Notes: generated by a model not told the origin, from the sequence alone. DNA of 64,000 nt from Mactra quadrangularis (GCA_025267735.1 CM046303.1:50857403-50921402); one strand, 5' to 3'; numbered from the stretch's first letter, positions 14,801 to 25,984 are shown. A program made the numbers and translations.

Positions 14801-17800
14801 AGCCTTAAGGTCATCCGAACTTGAAGCTTGTCAGATGTAAATAATCAAGTACAGGTTTTTGTCCGACTGTTTTTCACAGTCATAGCATTATAAATTTCTC
14901 AAGCAAAAGTGTGCTTTTCACATACTGAAATCAATTTTCACAAGTCCCGGGCTTTGGACTAGTGAGTTAGGGCAATGACTGATTTCCTACTGGCTAAGTG
15001 AAATTATTCATTTGAATTAAACAAGCCCCATAAGCCATAACCCAAATAGTTTGATTTCCCTAACTAAGTAAAAGTACCTAAACAAGAGAATAAAAAAAAA
15101 TGACAATATCTCCTCAAATGTGTATGATTTCATAAACAGGTTCTCACAAATCTTATATTAAGAATACTTACAGTTGTATTAAGATATAAGTACTAAAGGA
15201 TAATCCTAATATGACAAGCAATACAATTTCTAACAATGAATAAAGGAGCCAAGACACTTCAAGCTATCAATATTTTCGTGCTTTCCTTGCCATGATCATT
15301 CATGAATACACTTTTAACATACCAAGTTTCTCTGTTCTTTTCTTTAGCTTCACGTTCATATTTTTCTAATGTTCTTTTATCAACCATACCAGTGAGGTAT
15401 CTGAAACACAGAAAGAAATCTATCTACATAACACACCTATTATTTTCATTCAGTTTATTTTAATTTGTTGGGTATAACATCATAGCAACACACAAAGTAA
15501 TTATTTCAAGACCAAACTCCACAAAAGAAGGCCCCTGCCTGGGAATCAAACCCACTACCCCTCAATCAGTAGACTCGTGGGCTATGGACTGTGCTAGCAA
15601 AGAGGGCTTGCAGAGTTTCTTTGCAGTGTTTCTTTTTAAAATATACAACACAACATTATGCAAAGATTCTATACATGAGTGAAACTCTCAATTAAACTAG
15701 AGCTTTATGCAAGTATTACAATTTTACCAGCATCACAAAAGTGAAATGTTCAAACTGTTTTCTACAATACATTGAGTCAGAGATTGGTACATCCATTCAA
15801 AGACAACTGAGTCATCATAGTATAGTTTGACTAAATTAACCAATACAAGTCAACCTTATAGGAAGTTTCTCAAAATTCACAGTAAATTGTTCTATTACAA
15901 GTACATGTACACAAGTGTACTAGTGCCTATTATACTAACAATAAATATACTTACAAAATTTGACCACCAATAGTAGATTTTCCAGCATCTGAAAATGACA
16001 ATAAATAAACTTGTACTACAGCTTCCAGAAAAATGCAGCAACATACTTCAAACTGCAGTCAAGTACATTCCTCATAGTGTTACATAAAATTCTATAACAT
16101 TATAAAGAGGAGAAAAAAACTTCAGGCGTAATTACATTTGTAGTTCACAAAATAAAAATTCACAACCAACAATCCCTCCTAAATGCAAATTTAAACTCTG
16201 AATAATAATAACCAATTAAAACAAGAAATGTAATGTGGAAACCACATTAAAGCCGGATTAAAAATCTTTAACGCAAAATTTACAAAGGGAAATAATCCAT
16301 AATTAAGCCAGGTAGAGTTGTGGTTATTTTCTAATTCAGTTCACTACATGGTATGTTATCATTGTATGAAGTTTCATATAGACCTGACAATAAATGGCAG
16401 AAATATATGCTAAATTGAAAACTTTAACGCAATTGTTAACGACACCGGACGCCCGCCCCTACACCCAACAGCCCGCCCATCCTGTGTTACTCCAAACTAT
16501 TAGCAGAATTTTTTCATTAAAAAATCCGGCTAATAAAATACAGTCAGACTGTTTTATTTTATTATCAATTAGCACTTCAAAATTCCATATAAATGATTCA
16601 TAAATCACTCACCAACATGACCAATAAATATAATATTCATATGTGCTTTCTGTACTTTAGGTTCTGATGAAGCAGATATGGTTCTTTTTTTCTTTTGTAC
16701 ATCACCAGCACCTTCATCATCTACATCTTCATCATCTTCAACAATATCATCTTCATCTTCTTCTTCTTCTGCTCCCCAATCATCAGCTGTAAGTAGAAAT
16801 GTGTTGGTCCATATTCACAGTTATAGCAGCTTTTACATGATATAATCAACCTTTCTCCTATCTTGAACTTCAAGACCAAGACAGTGAATTATCAATTATC
16901 TGACATTATTTTTACAAAACAAGGGTAGCCCGCAAGACTGTAGTAACTCGCTCTTTTATGCAATGCATTAACAACAGTTTTGTGGACAACCCTCAAATTA
17001 TACAGGACAGAAAGTTTCAAGAGTAAAATAGAATGAAGATTGTAAGACCCATATCTTGAACTTCAAGACCAAGGCAGTGATTTATCAATCATATTACATT
17101 ATTTTTACAATACAGGAAAGAATGTTTCAAGACTAAAATTGATTGTAGATTGTAAGACCCTTCATAAATATGGACACCAGTACCGTAAACTTTCACTCAA
17201 GTAAGAAGTCGGACTACAAATACAAACTGATACAACCCAATAGGTTTTAAATTTAAGAAACTAGAACTCAAACAAGAGCATATTTAAAATAAAATACTCT
17301 TAAATAATCAAACCAATTCTTACCCACTTCCTTTCCTCCACCTGAAAAAAAAATATAAATGAACAATATTTAAGATTTCAAATTTGAAGAGGACAAAAGA
17401 TGAACTAGGTATTAACATTTATTATGATCATACTGATAAAACCTAAAAAAAACTGTTAATTAGTGTGACCCATAGCCGAATACTTCTAGCAAAAGGTAGC
17501 TGCAAAGTTTTAATGAACACTGAAAACCAACTTTTTGTATTACATTGTTTTCAATAATTATTGTGCTAGAATCACTAGATATTCAATTATTTCTAGGTAA
17601 TTCAATTATAGGGATCATCCATGGAATCCAAGGAATAAAATCCATGAAACTACATGTATTAACATATTCAAAATTAACTCCTTGTTATAATGGAATTATA
17701 AATTTAACTTAAATGAAAACACTGAGCATTTTTTACTTATCAAAATTGATGATAGCTTAAGAGATACTACATAGAAACTCTTTCTTGTAAAAAGTCAAAG

Positions 17801-19340
17801 TCTTGATACATAATAGGTGACATAAAACTGGTTGTTGTTCAGGCAGTGAATTGGTTTATATGCAAGATACTCATTAGAAATAGGTACCTTCGTCTTCATC
17901 AGCTACAGTCTGTGTCTGGGTGGTAGGTTCAGGGTTACTTGTGGTATTGGTATCTGCAATTGAATACTGTGAATTAGTGAAAATAACTTCATATAGTTCA
18001 TAGTTCATTTACCACCAAATATGGGCATTTGTCAATATAAACATCTAGTTTATATAGGTGGTGTCTAGTTTGTTTTCTCTAAAATTGAAATTAAAAATCT
18101 CAAATTTTATTTCTTAGATTCCAAGTAATCTTACATTAAATCGAATAATGAATTTGCAGGCAATTACAATACTTTGAACCAAATGAATTCTAATTTACAG
18201 ATGAAAACCAATAAGAAAAAATACATTGTATATTTCAATTATATCAGTCATCTAAATGGAACAATAGCAAATAATTCTTTGTAACATCCAAAACTACATA
18301 AATTATAATATAAAATATGTATTTACATACGAGTGCTTTAAGCAATTACAGAAGCAAAGCAAATATTTTATTAAAGGACACTTAACTCCCTGACCATCAA
18401 GCAAATTTTTAAGGCATGTGACAAAGTATCTGTTCCCTAAGTGGTTGACACAAATTCAAGACTACACACTATTATACATTTTACAAATATGTGTAGCATA
18501 CAATATAAACACTGATGAAGGTACATTAGTACAAGGCCTGACACTAAAGATTGTCCTATTGCACCTGACAACATATATTTCTTTATTTGGGTTCTGGCAA
18601 CCAGTTACTGCTATCAAAGATATGTTTTTGGGCAAGTTGAAAATACAGCTGGCTGTCCATTTGGGCAACCTACTTTAAAATTAGAGTTGGAATTCCCTAC
18701 GGAATTACTCAAAATATGGCAGTTTTTATTAAAGTTCAATAAGTGGCCAGTTTCATCATTATAAGTTAGTCTTTTTAACAGATTTATACATGCATTTCTT
18801 GAAAGAATTGACCAAGAATACTGAACTTCCATAATTATAGGCACTACCAAAGAGGAAATTGTTTTTATTCTATGAAAATTGATTTGTTATAAAATCTGGT
18901 CAATCTGACATTATTCATAAGATATCCATAAATATTATGTATTTTTCTATCATGATTAAGAGTGTTTGTATAATTGAAATACCGGTTTTTACCAGTACAT
19001 CCGAAATCAATATCGTCCGAAATCGTGCTACTTGTCGTTGTGAAAGCGACACAATACACGAAGTTCTGGACAAAAACCAAGTCAAGTATCGCTGTAAACT
19101 ATTATGTTTATCTTGGTCAAATGTGTACAACGAATTAAAAGACCAAAACAACGAACCTTCAGTTCGTGGCACATCGGTAGGCACGAAACTGGCTGCATAT
19201 GGATTTTGTCCTGGGACGAAACATGGTGCGTTGATGTTTAGAGCAGTCATCGGTGCCGATACAGAGTCACCTGTCTGTTCATCATTCATATCAGCGTCCC
19301 ATGAATCCGGAGCACTGTTTTGATTGTTCATAGAAGCCAT
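5866..19340 (-). CDS. GSPT1: Eukaryotic release factor 3 (eRF3), GTPase of translation termination
   Basis: Fourteen coding exons join in phase to a 561-aa protein. Minus-strand coordinates, 5' to 3': 19340-19157, 17953-17888, 17341-17324 (an 18-nt micro-exon), 16786-16613, 15988-15955, 15400-15323, 14137-13957, 12807-12653, 11998-11852, 10622-10448, 9492-9391, 8888-8817, 6661-6406, 5909-5866. All introns are GT/AG. The N terminus has overlapping PAM2 motifs for poly(A)-binding protein ([10 protein letters not shown] at 34-43, then FVP at 52-54), followed by an acidic linker. The GTPase core shows GHVDAGKS (145-152), DAPGH (222-226), NKMD (284-287) and SGLTGA (326-331). EF-Tu-like beta-barrel domains end with [13 protein letters not shown] and [12 protein letters not shown]. 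In this family eRF3-GTP binds eRF1 and drives stop-codon peptide release in the cytosol. The start is the first ATG of the PAM2-bearing exon. A minus-strand AATAAA at 5536-5541 is a plausible poly(A) signal. The protein is shorter than human GSPT1, whose N terminus is longer. Confidence 0.96.
6948..7380. mobile_element. MITE with CCCAGGGCTCGAAATTT termini
   Basis: CCCAGGGCTCGAAATTT at the left is mirrored by AATTTCGAGCCCTGGG at the right, and a few flanking bases (TGGTGGA / TGGACCA) extend the match. About 430 bp, no coding capacity, in the GSPT1 intron between the exons at 6661 and 8817. Confidence 0.75.
7565..7800 (+). mobile_element. Degenerate retrotransposon ORF C terminus
   Basis: The plus strand encodes [17 protein letters not shown], then after a stop [14 protein letters not shown]. 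The CPCG...DQT.EHIL...C pattern is the C-terminal zinc knuckle-like tail typical of invertebrate non-LTR reverse-transcriptase ORFs. Only this tail is left, with an internal stop. It lies inside a GSPT1 intron. Confidence 0.6.
8136..8185. repeat. 25-bp tandem duplication
   Basis: Two back-to-back copies of a 25-bp unit starting TCCGTATGAACATTATAGAA. Confidence 0.85.
8628..8811. repeat. 92-bp tandem duplication at a GSPT1 splice donor
   Basis: Two copies, 8628-8719 and 8720-8811, are almost identical (one visible difference, TTATTTATAAA against TTATTCATAAA). The second ends 5 bp from the GSPT1 exon edge at 8817. Confidence 0.9.
9080..9345 (-). mobile_element. tRNA-derived SINE family II
   Basis: The minus strand starts CCACCCTGCTAGCTTAGTTT (A-box side), then GGGTTCAATTCCTGGGC (B box), ATTCTCCCTCCTACCA, and GGGCAGTTGTCAGTCACTGA in the body. 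In a GSPT1 intron. Related pieces lie at 15495, 26330, 33645, 19830 and 21885. Confidence 0.7.
9500..10262 (+). repeat. Diverged copy of the 300-bp repeat, split by another element
   Basis: The left part (9510-9660: GGGGTATAATCCATAATTAA, GTTTATCACATAAT) and right part (10100-10262: CATTGTATGAAGTTCCATCA, CGTTGAAAAATCCAGC) match successive parts of the repeat at 10966-11265. The 265-bp CCGT element at 9755-10033 sits between them. Confidence 0.5.
9755..10033 (-). mobile_element. 265-bp repeat with CCGT run, copy 1
   Basis: Ends in TATACCCCC and GGGGGTATCA-type termini. One end carries CGCTTCGAAGAAG and a short (ACGG)n run; the other carries GATTTTGGCGGGGGTATCAC. It matches 37115-37382 and 41061-41334 on the opposite strand along its whole length. 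Short reading frames in it are shadows. It lies in a GSPT1 intron, apparently inside another repeat. Confidence 0.8.
10966..11265 (+). repeat. 300-bp dispersed repeat, copy 1
   Basis: CAAGAAATGTAATGTG.AAACCACATT, then AAGCCGG, GGGAAATAATCCATAAT, CATTGTATGAAGT and CAATTGTTAACGACACCGGACG, ending GAAAAATCTAGC. It shares its whole length with 16222-16540. Class unknown. In a GSPT1 intron. Confidence 0.75.
12982..13203. mobile_element. MITE with GGCCACAACAAATTGATCAT-type TIRs, copy 1
   Basis: Starts GGCCAAAACAAATTGATCAT and ends ATGATCAACTTGTTGTGGCC, its inverse complement with few mismatches. The body has CTCGCTCGCTCATAAAAATT. About 222 bp, non-coding, in a GSPT1 intron. Confidence 0.8.
13544..13934. 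mobile_element. MITE with 31-bp TIRs, copy 1
   Basis: Starts TATAGTCCAACAGAATTAAC and ends with its inverse complement, giving near-perfect inverted terminal repeats of about 31 bp. The flanking TA suits Tc1/mariner-type insertion. About 391 bp, with no transposase. It lies in a GSPT1 intron, 22 bp from the exon at 13957-14137. Copy 2 is at 54671-55059. Confidence 0.85.
14576..14714. repeat. 139-bp hairpin with about 67-bp arms
   Basis: GTTACACAGTCAGTTACTGA at the left and TCAGTAACTGACTGTGTAAC at the right are inverse complements, and the match continues inward through ACCGGGTCAGT and CCAATATT to a tiny loop near GAGCTACGCTC. It may be the inner part of a larger MITE. In a GSPT1 intron. Confidence 0.88.
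15495..15613 (-). mobile_element. SINE family II, head fragment
   Basis: The minus strand reads TTGCTAGCACAGTCCATAGC, then GTGGGTTTGATTCCCAGGCA and CTTCTTTTGTGGAGTTTGG. This is the tRNA-like head of the family at 9080-9345. In a GSPT1 intron. Confidence 0.6.
16222..16540 (+). repeat. 300-bp dispersed repeat, copy 2
   Basis: Same sequence order and orientation as 10966-11265 with small indels. In the GSPT1 intron immediately before the exon at 16613. Confidence 0.75.
16861..17165. repeat. Imperfect tandem duplication in a GSPT1 intron
   Basis: TCTTGAACTTCAAGACCAAG...CAGTGA and GATTGTAAGACCC each occur twice, at 16861-17050 and 17051-17165. The first copy has an extra middle part. Confidence 0.7.
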
Positions 19341-19399
19341 TTTTATCGTTTTAGAAAGTGTTCAAAACCATTTGCCAAATATTGAGCAACAGCATGTGG

Positions 19400-19430
19400 A
19401 CTTTCTCGTGACGTCACAGTTCACGTGTTT
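19400..19430 (-). promoter_or_regulatory. Putative GSPT1 promoter with CRE and E-box
   Basis: About 69-90 bp upstream of the GSPT1 ATG lie a perfect CRE palindrome TGACGTCA (19409-19416) and an E-box CACGTG (19422-19427). Both are common in promoters of constitutively expressed animal genes. No TATA box is evident. The transcription start is inferred, not seen. Confidence 0.5.
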
Positions 19431-19829
19431 TGTACCGAAATCACGACGTTACGAGAATGAAAGAATGCTAAAGCAAATGACAGAAAATTATCAAAACTTT
19501 ATGTAGTGGGAAATAAATGAAAATGTACATTCAAGCAGTTTAATTATGGACAATGCAAAATAAAGTTGTTTTTTTGTATTTCAACTAAGGTTACAGACCA
19601 TCAAAATTTAGAGCATGGTTATCTTTCCTGATTTCCGGTTGCGACAACTAATTATAAATCAAAGTACTGAAAGTACTGTTGGAAGGAATTTTTGAACAAT
19701 TTTAGGAGTTCAAGTCACTATTTCGATATCCTACATAATTTCTTTATCATTCATAACCAAATGCGTTTCATATTTCATTTTACATGCACATTATTCTACT
19801 GATCGAGAAGTTGTATGTTTTGATTCACG

Positions 19830-19990
19830 GGCAGGACATACTTTCGTGGAGCTATGTCATGGAATAATTTCTAGTGTCATTCTCCCTCCTACCACTGATT
19901 TTAAATCATTTTAATACGGCAGTGTTCAGTCACTGAATTGCATCTAGTAGTAATCCAGAGATTGAGTCTTTTCAGGAACAGTGATAGGTG
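19830..19990 (+). mobile_element. SINE family II body fragment
   Basis: GTGGAGCTATGTCATGGAAT, CATTCTCCCTCCTACCACTG and GTTCAGTCACTGAATTGCAT match the body of the copy at 9080-9345. Upstream of GSPT1. Confidence 0.5.
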
Positions 19991-20036
19991 GATTGATGGT
20001 CACGATGTAACCTAAACAATGTGTTGCCATGGAGTT

Positions 20037-21036
20037 AAGGTCACAACAAATTGATCACATGTTCTATGTATTTTGTTCCAAAGAATGGAGCTTAAGAGCA
20101 AATATTTTTTTTCCCATATTTTGAATTTTGAGAAGCGAGCAAAAGCGAAGAATAAATTTGTGCGGTTTCTAAGACATTTATCTACCATAAGTTAAAATGA
20201 GCATAAAAAGTATGGACTTTCTTATATAACATATAACCATATATCTATAGACTATAGTGTAATCAGGTAATAAGAAGTTCTATGCTATATAAAGCAAGTT
20301 AACAATTACTCCAGATGAAAATTCAATTGAATTTAAAACTAGTTAGATGCAGGGTAGAAGAGGTTTACACCTTCATGAGTTCATACGTAAAAGATAACTT
20401 CATTTTTCTTTGGTATTACTTTTATTAATACTAGATAACTAGGAAGCACAGAGTACCAATTAACAGCGCCACACTAATCTTATAATGGACCAGTCCGGTT
20501 CACTTTTTGTGTATACAATGTAATTAGATTTTGGTAAATTATGCTAATGTCTAATAATACCACTAGAATTAAATCAAGCCTGATATGTTATTTTGGGACA
20601 TCAAAATTGTAGGAATGTAAAATTTTCTCCCTGTCCTACCTGCTCTCTATGGATCAATCTTCATATTTTACACTACAAAGACACGTATGACGTCACACAT
20701 CAAGATAAGGTGTGTAGAGAGAGTAAATGTTCAGTTTACGGTCTAAGACAGAGTGCAGTTATCATATTTCTGAACAAAGGATTGTGTCATTGTAATTTCT
20801 AATGCCGTATGTTAGCAAGAATTCGTTACTGCTTTACCGTAACAGTGAAATTATGCTGATTTATATTGCTATTTAGAACTCAAATTACTAATTTTCAGTT
20901 CAATTCTACTTGGCCGAGTGTCAAAACTTTTCATTTTACGATATTTATGACGCGTTAATTTCATTTTTTTTATTTTCGGATCTTAAAGTGCGAGAACTCA
21001 GATGAACATAACGATTAATTTGTTGTGGTCAAATAA
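20037..21036. mobile_element. Possible longer degenerate relative of the GGCCACAACAAATTG element
   Basis: GGTCACAACAAATTGATCAC at the left and AATTTGTTGTGGTC at the right have the orientation of the same terminal repeats, about 1 kb apart, with GAAGCGAGCAAAAGCGAAG inside. The middle is unrelated to the short copies, so this could be a longer parent, a nested composite or two solo ends. Confidence 0.35.
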
Positions 21037-21529
21037 AATAAAAACAAAAAAAACATTTACGAAATTCGCTTCGCGCTATCATTAAACCTCTACGGACACC
21101 CATCCAAAGATTAACCCTACATTACGTTGCTTAACTTCGATAAATATCCAGCGCTTTACGCTCTCAAAGTAAACTCCTGCTGTGAAAACCGGTCGTTAAA
21201 ATTGTACTTATATACAAGCGTGTGGTAGATACTAATGCGCAATAATACAATAAAACTTCTCTCCGTGCACAGTTAGAATATTGTTTGATTAATGTGTAAA
21301 AAAACATTAAATATCATAATTTTAAGTATTTGTTTAAATTACTTTTTTCAACTTATCTACTTTTGATAGTACACATATTTTTCTGCTGCACTATTTCTTG
21401 GTCGCATTGACTCATTGATTTCTATTGAGTTGAGGGTGTTGTTCATTCTTTTTCAAATCTTGCAGAGCGCTGACATAGAAAGGAATTGTTTGAAAACAAT
21501 TCCTTCCAAAAATAATAAATAGATTTCTA

Positions 21530-21572
21530 ATAAGGATCTATAAAGTAGATTTCTAATAAGGATCTATATTAA
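21530..21572. repeat. Short direct duplication
   Basis: TAGATTTCTAATAAGGATCT occurs twice with a 4-6 bp gap. Upstream at 21480-21505 there is a small hairpin (AAGGAATTGTTT and its inverse). Confidence 0.75.
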
Positions 21573-21884
21573 ATATCTATAGGTCTGTTGTAATTATCAC
21601 GACCCAGTTATGAAATTAAAAGGAATCAAACTTTATATTTTGGAGTGATGTCACCTTCTTGGTCGAAAAACATATTGAGTATTGCTCAATTTTACCTCCA
21701 CACACACTGCAAAGTAAAATAAATAAGCTATCTGTTTAATCTTATATTTACAATATATTAACAAGATAAACTAATCTATATGATCGACACCATATCTTCA
21801 TTATATAATTCTCATAACTCACATTTCATTTGTTTTTGTTTAACGCCGTAGCAACACATTGTATAGGTCATATAACGGCGGTCA

Positions 21885-21995
21885 GCCAACCTACTCACTG
21901 TTTCTGGAAAAGTTAAAGCTCTGGATTTAGCTGTTAACCACATACTAAGCGCATACTTTCGTCAGTGACTGACAACTGCCCTAAAACTTTCTTAA
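21885..21995 (-). mobile_element. SINE family II body fragment
   Basis: GCGCATACTTTCGTCAGTGA and CTGACAACTGCCCTAAAACT match the core of the copy at 9080-9345. It directly adjoins the 3' end of LINE B. Confidence 0.5.
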
Positions 21996-21999
21996 TTAC

Positions 22000-22662
22000 A
22001 TCTTAAGTTTGGAGATCTAGTTGGTGGAGAAGGGAAAAGTTTGTCTTTATCAATCTTGTCATAACCCTTCAAAATTTTAAATGTTTGTATCAAGTCGGCT
22101 CTTTTTCTTCTATATTCTTATGTTGGTAGACCCAATCTCTTTAATCTTTGTGGATAAGGTAAATGTTTAATTGATTCTTGAATTCTAGTTGCTCCTTTTT
22201 GTACGTTTTCTATAGCTCTTTCTTCATTAAGGTATCTAGGGTTCCATATTGGGCTGGCATATTCTAGATGTGGTCTTACTAAAGATTTGTATAGGGTCTT
22301 GAACATAATTTCATCCAAATAGTGGATATTTTTATTATAATACCCAGGTTTCTATTTGCGATTTTAACTTAAAATAGTGTTAACATGCTCATTAAATTTG
22401 ATTTGGAGTCATTAATCATGCCTAGATCTTTCCCCTTCTCAACTTGTTTTATTGGTGGCATATTGTCCTCGTGATCTTTGATTAGGTAGGTACTGCTTTG
22501 AGTATTTAGACCGGTGTTCGTGGTTTTACATTTGATTATATTCAAAGGAAGTTGCCAATTTTTAGACCATTCACTAGTTTTAATTATGTCTTTTTGGAGT
22601 TCAATGATGTCATTTTCTGATTGAATGTTTCTGTATATTTTTGTATCATCAGCAAATAACTT
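22000..22662 (-). mobile_element. LINE B, 3' piece of the interrupted older element
   Basis: On the minus strand this begins KLFADDTKIYRNIQ, the catalytic box that should directly follow the piece at 25200-25390. It continues through EWSKNWQLPLNIIKCK, MFKTLYKSLVRPHLEYA, SPIWNPRYLNEE, YPQRLKRLGLPT and, after a frameshift, ADLIQTFKILKGYDKID. It is degenerate, with several stops and frame changes. Confidence 0.8.
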
Positions 22663-25199
22663 CTACATCTACATATTTTCATCAAACTGTCAGACTTGAC
22701 ATTTCTTTGATGGTGCACAAGAGAAAAGAGAATTTAAAGTTACATATGAAAAAGTTATAGTTAAAGTAAGAAAATAGATCGGGCAAGAATTAATGCCTAA
22801 ACAGATAAAAGACAGAAGCAGAAAAGAGGTTCCCAGTTACTTTTCACCTCCATCCAGACTAGACTAATTCGGCTTCCTGGGAAATACCAGGGCGCGAAGC
22901 CCCGCTGACATAGCTCAAGTCCTTCGTTTGGAGGCTAGTTCGTAACTGAGAGGGGATCCCCTTAGAAGGTCAAGTTGGAAAGCTCACTCTTAAAGGATGC
23001 TAAAGAGCGAGCCTCAGCAGCTGTGGCTGGTAGATGATTCCATAGGAGGAGGATGCGTGGGAAAAAGCTGTATTTGTAGCTGTCAGTAGATGTTGAATAC
23101 GGAAGGAACCTGATGTTATGGTTTGATCTTGGCAAAACCTTTGCTCGATTTAGGTATATATCAGCATCTATGTCCACTAAGTGATGTATGATTCGGTAAA
23201 GCATGATCAGCTGGTGTTTCATGCGACGGGACTCAAGTGTCTCCCAGTTCAGGTCAGTTAACATATCTGTGACACTGCTTTTGTTGTGGTATCTATTAGT
23301 AGCGAAACGTGCTGCTCGTCTCTGTACCATTTCGATCTTCATGATATGAGATTTAAGGTGTGGACTCCATACCGAACAGCAGTATTCAAGGTTGGATCGA
23401 ACCAGGGAGGTGTATGCTCTGGTTTTCGTTTCAATATATGCTAGTGTTTTTTAGGTTACGTTGCAAAAAACCAAGCATGTTGTTACTTTTCTTGGTTACT
23501 CTATTGATATGAGTTTTCCATGATAGTTCTGAGTGTAAGTCTACACCAAGGTATTTAGACGATGATTCTGCAGATAGTGTGAAGCCTTTCAGATTGTATG
23601 GATACAGACGAGGTGATCTAGCCCTAGTTACACGCATAACGCTGCACTTCTGGGGGTGAAAGTCCATGCCCCAAATGGCTTCCCATTTGGCTAATGCATC
23701 CAGATCTTCTTAGAGAAGTTGTTGATCAAGGTCGGATCGGATCTGGCGGTAAAGGATGCAGTCGTCTGCAAAGAGGCGGGTCTTGGAATGTAGTCCATCT
23801 GGCAGGTCATTGGTGAAGATCAGGAACAAAAGTGGTCCCAAAACTGATCCTTGTGGAACGCCGCTGACTACTTGGGCCTCTTCAGAGCACTGACCCTGGA
23901 CCAGGACTCTCTGGGTTCTGTCGTGCAGGAAGGACGATATCCACTCAAGGGTGTTGCCTCTGATGCCGTAGTGGTGAGCTTTCTTTAGTAAGCGCTGGTG
24001 CGGTACGTGATCGAATGCCTTACTAAAATCAAGGATGATCATGTCAGTCTGTATCCTCTTGTCAAGGGATTTGGCCAGCTCGTGTACAAGAGTGATGAGC
24101 TGGGTGTCGCAGCTTCTCCTGGCCCGGAAACCATGCTGGCAATCATGAAGGATGTTGTGCTTATCCAGGTGTTTAAGTGTCTGACTGACTCTCACATATG
24201 CTCGAGGAGTTTGCAGCATAAGCTGGTTAGGGATAGTGGGCGGTAGTTCGCTGGATCCTGTCGTGCTCCTTTCTTGTAAATGGCAGTCACATTGGCCTGT
24301 TTCCAGTCAGCTGGTACCCTACCTTCACTAATTGAATGTCGGAATATCATGGTCAAGATTGGAGCCAGGTGTTCAGCACAGTCTTTCAGTATTCTAGCTG
24401 ATATACCGTCTGGACCCGAAGCCTTTTTGGGGTTAATATTCTTTAGTAGCTTCAGTATGCCTTTTTCCTGGATCACAATATTCTGCATGCCAGGGTAGGG
24501 TGTTCCTGATGGACTGTGTGTGTTGCCTGGAGTTTCATGAGTAAAAACTGATGAGTATTGTTGATTCAGTATGTTGGCATTATCCTTAGCGTTATTAAAT
24601 AGTTTCCCATTATCTTTCAGAGGAGAAATGCCTGAGTTATCTTTTCGCAATGATTTAATATACGACCAAAATTTTTTTCTGTTTTGTTGGTTTACTGTCA
24701 TCGGTGGTGTTTACTTCTATCAAGTTGTTGACATAGCTCTGGAAGGATTTTCTTTCTAATTTCTGGGTGGCTGCTTTACATTGTCTATATTTCCGGATGT
24801 CAGAGTCCTTGCCTGTTTTTCTCATTCTAGTATACAATTCCGATCTTTTGCGCATAGCTGATATCACTTTGTGGTCTATCCAAGGCTTTTTCTTGTATTC
24901 TTCTTTCAGCATTTGGTTGGTATGTACTTGTTCATTAGAGATGTTAGATTTGTTTTGAAGATCATCCATAAGATATTTGTGGAGGGGTTCTGCATATTAG
25001 ACATGTTGATGTAGAGGTTGCTTAGTTCTTCTCTTAAACCACCATAGTCAGCTTTATTATAGATGAAGACCTTTCTTTTAAGTGGATGTGTTTTATGTGG
25101 TAGTAGACTGGCTTCTATGTATACAGCTTCATGATCAGATATTCCTGGAATAACTTTACAAGTATTAATGAGTGAGCTGTTGATACTTGATACAAATAG
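22661..25199 (-). mobile_element. LINE (non-LTR retrotransposon) A, 5'-truncated and frameshifted
   Basis: Read on the minus strand it starts inside the endonuclease domain (CKVIPGISDHEAVYIE near 25150). It continues through a linker (WIDHKVISAMRKRSELYTRM) into reverse transcriptase: [55 protein letters not shown], and the catalytic [11 protein letters not shown] near 23750. The tail (EMVQRRAARFATNRYH) ends at a stop near 22965. A roughly 300-bp 3' UTR ends in an ATGTAG microsatellite. The reading frame breaks near 24680, 24205 and 23430, and there is a stop near 23707, so the copy is dead. GC is clearly higher than in flanking DNA. The order of motifs and the microsatellite tail fit the CR1/Jockey superfamily; the exact clade is not settled. 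Confidence 0.9.
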
Positions 25200-25390
25200 T
25201 ACAATTTATTTGATCTGGTATGTCATTAATATATAGTAAGAAAAGAACAGGCCCTAAAACACTTCCAGGGCTGTGGAACACCACTAGTTACACTTTTAAG
25301 ATTTGAGCTTTGCCATTGATTATGACTTGTTGTTTTCTGTCATGTAAAAAAATGATATCCATTTATGTATGTTATGGTTCGAATTCTCTT
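25200..25390 (-). mobile_element. LINE B, 5' piece of the interrupted older element
   Basis: The minus strand encodes FLHDRKQQVIINGKAQ, then GSVLGPVLFLLYINDIPDQI with frameshifts. This is the reverse-transcriptase stretch just before the catalytic FADD box. The protein breaks off where LINE A begins and resumes at 22662, on the far side of LINE A. Confidence 0.75.
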
Positions 25391-25399
25391 TGCTCTCTG

Positions 25400-25980
25400 T
25401 CCTAGTGGTCGAGTGGTAGTGGTAGAGTGATATTAGGTACCTAAGTTATATATTTTTATAGAGTGATTAATAAAGTTGATTTGGACCTGTAGATGGTGCT
25501 AGGCCCAAGACCCTGGTGGTTCTGGTCTAGTGATCGTACAGTGGTTCTCTTAGATATAATAAATAAAATAAATAAATAACAAAGATTTAGATAAATTGAT
25601 GCCTTCTAATAATAACAAATTATATATTTCTACATACTATGATTATACATATATGTACAAATACAAATGATATTATAATTATATTTGGTATTTATTATTT
25701 AATTTCAATCCTAAGTTTTATGTAATGAATTTGGTTCAGTTTGGATCAATGGTCTAAGTAATATTCTTAGAATGAATTTAGACAAAAGCAATTTGCTTTT
25801 AAAAGTGACAGAAGCTTATGCTTCTATGTACATGTACTTACCAAGTCTGTACCCCAAACTAATTAAACTGAATAAAACACTCGCTTTTATAGCGAAAAAT
25901 AAAGCCACATTACCAAAATTACTGGTAAATTAAAATCAATAACACTAATGTGAACTGTACAATACTGTGTGTGAAGCCCC
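25400..25980. other. Intergenic repeat-rich spacer
   Basis: CTAGTGGTCGAGTGGTAGTGG near 25405 looks like a tRNA A-box end of a SINE, with an (AATA)n tail near 25555-25578. The B box is not seen. The rest is AT-rich with no gene. Confidence 0.35.
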
Positions 25981-25984
25981 TGAC

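Larger units (their letters stand above)
19520..21880. other. Intergenic region upstream of GSPT1
   Basis: No gene seen. It holds a SINE body fragment (19830-19990), possible long-MITE ends (20037 and 21036) and a small duplication (21530-21572). A CRE-like TGACGTCA occurs near 20689. Confidence 0.5.

Noticed and set aside
18937..19323. 128-residue plus-strand ORF
   Set aside because: Antisense to GSPT1 exon 1; no conserved features.
23998..24958. Plus-strand ORFs across the LINE
   Set aside because: Shadows of the minus-strand reverse-transcriptase code.
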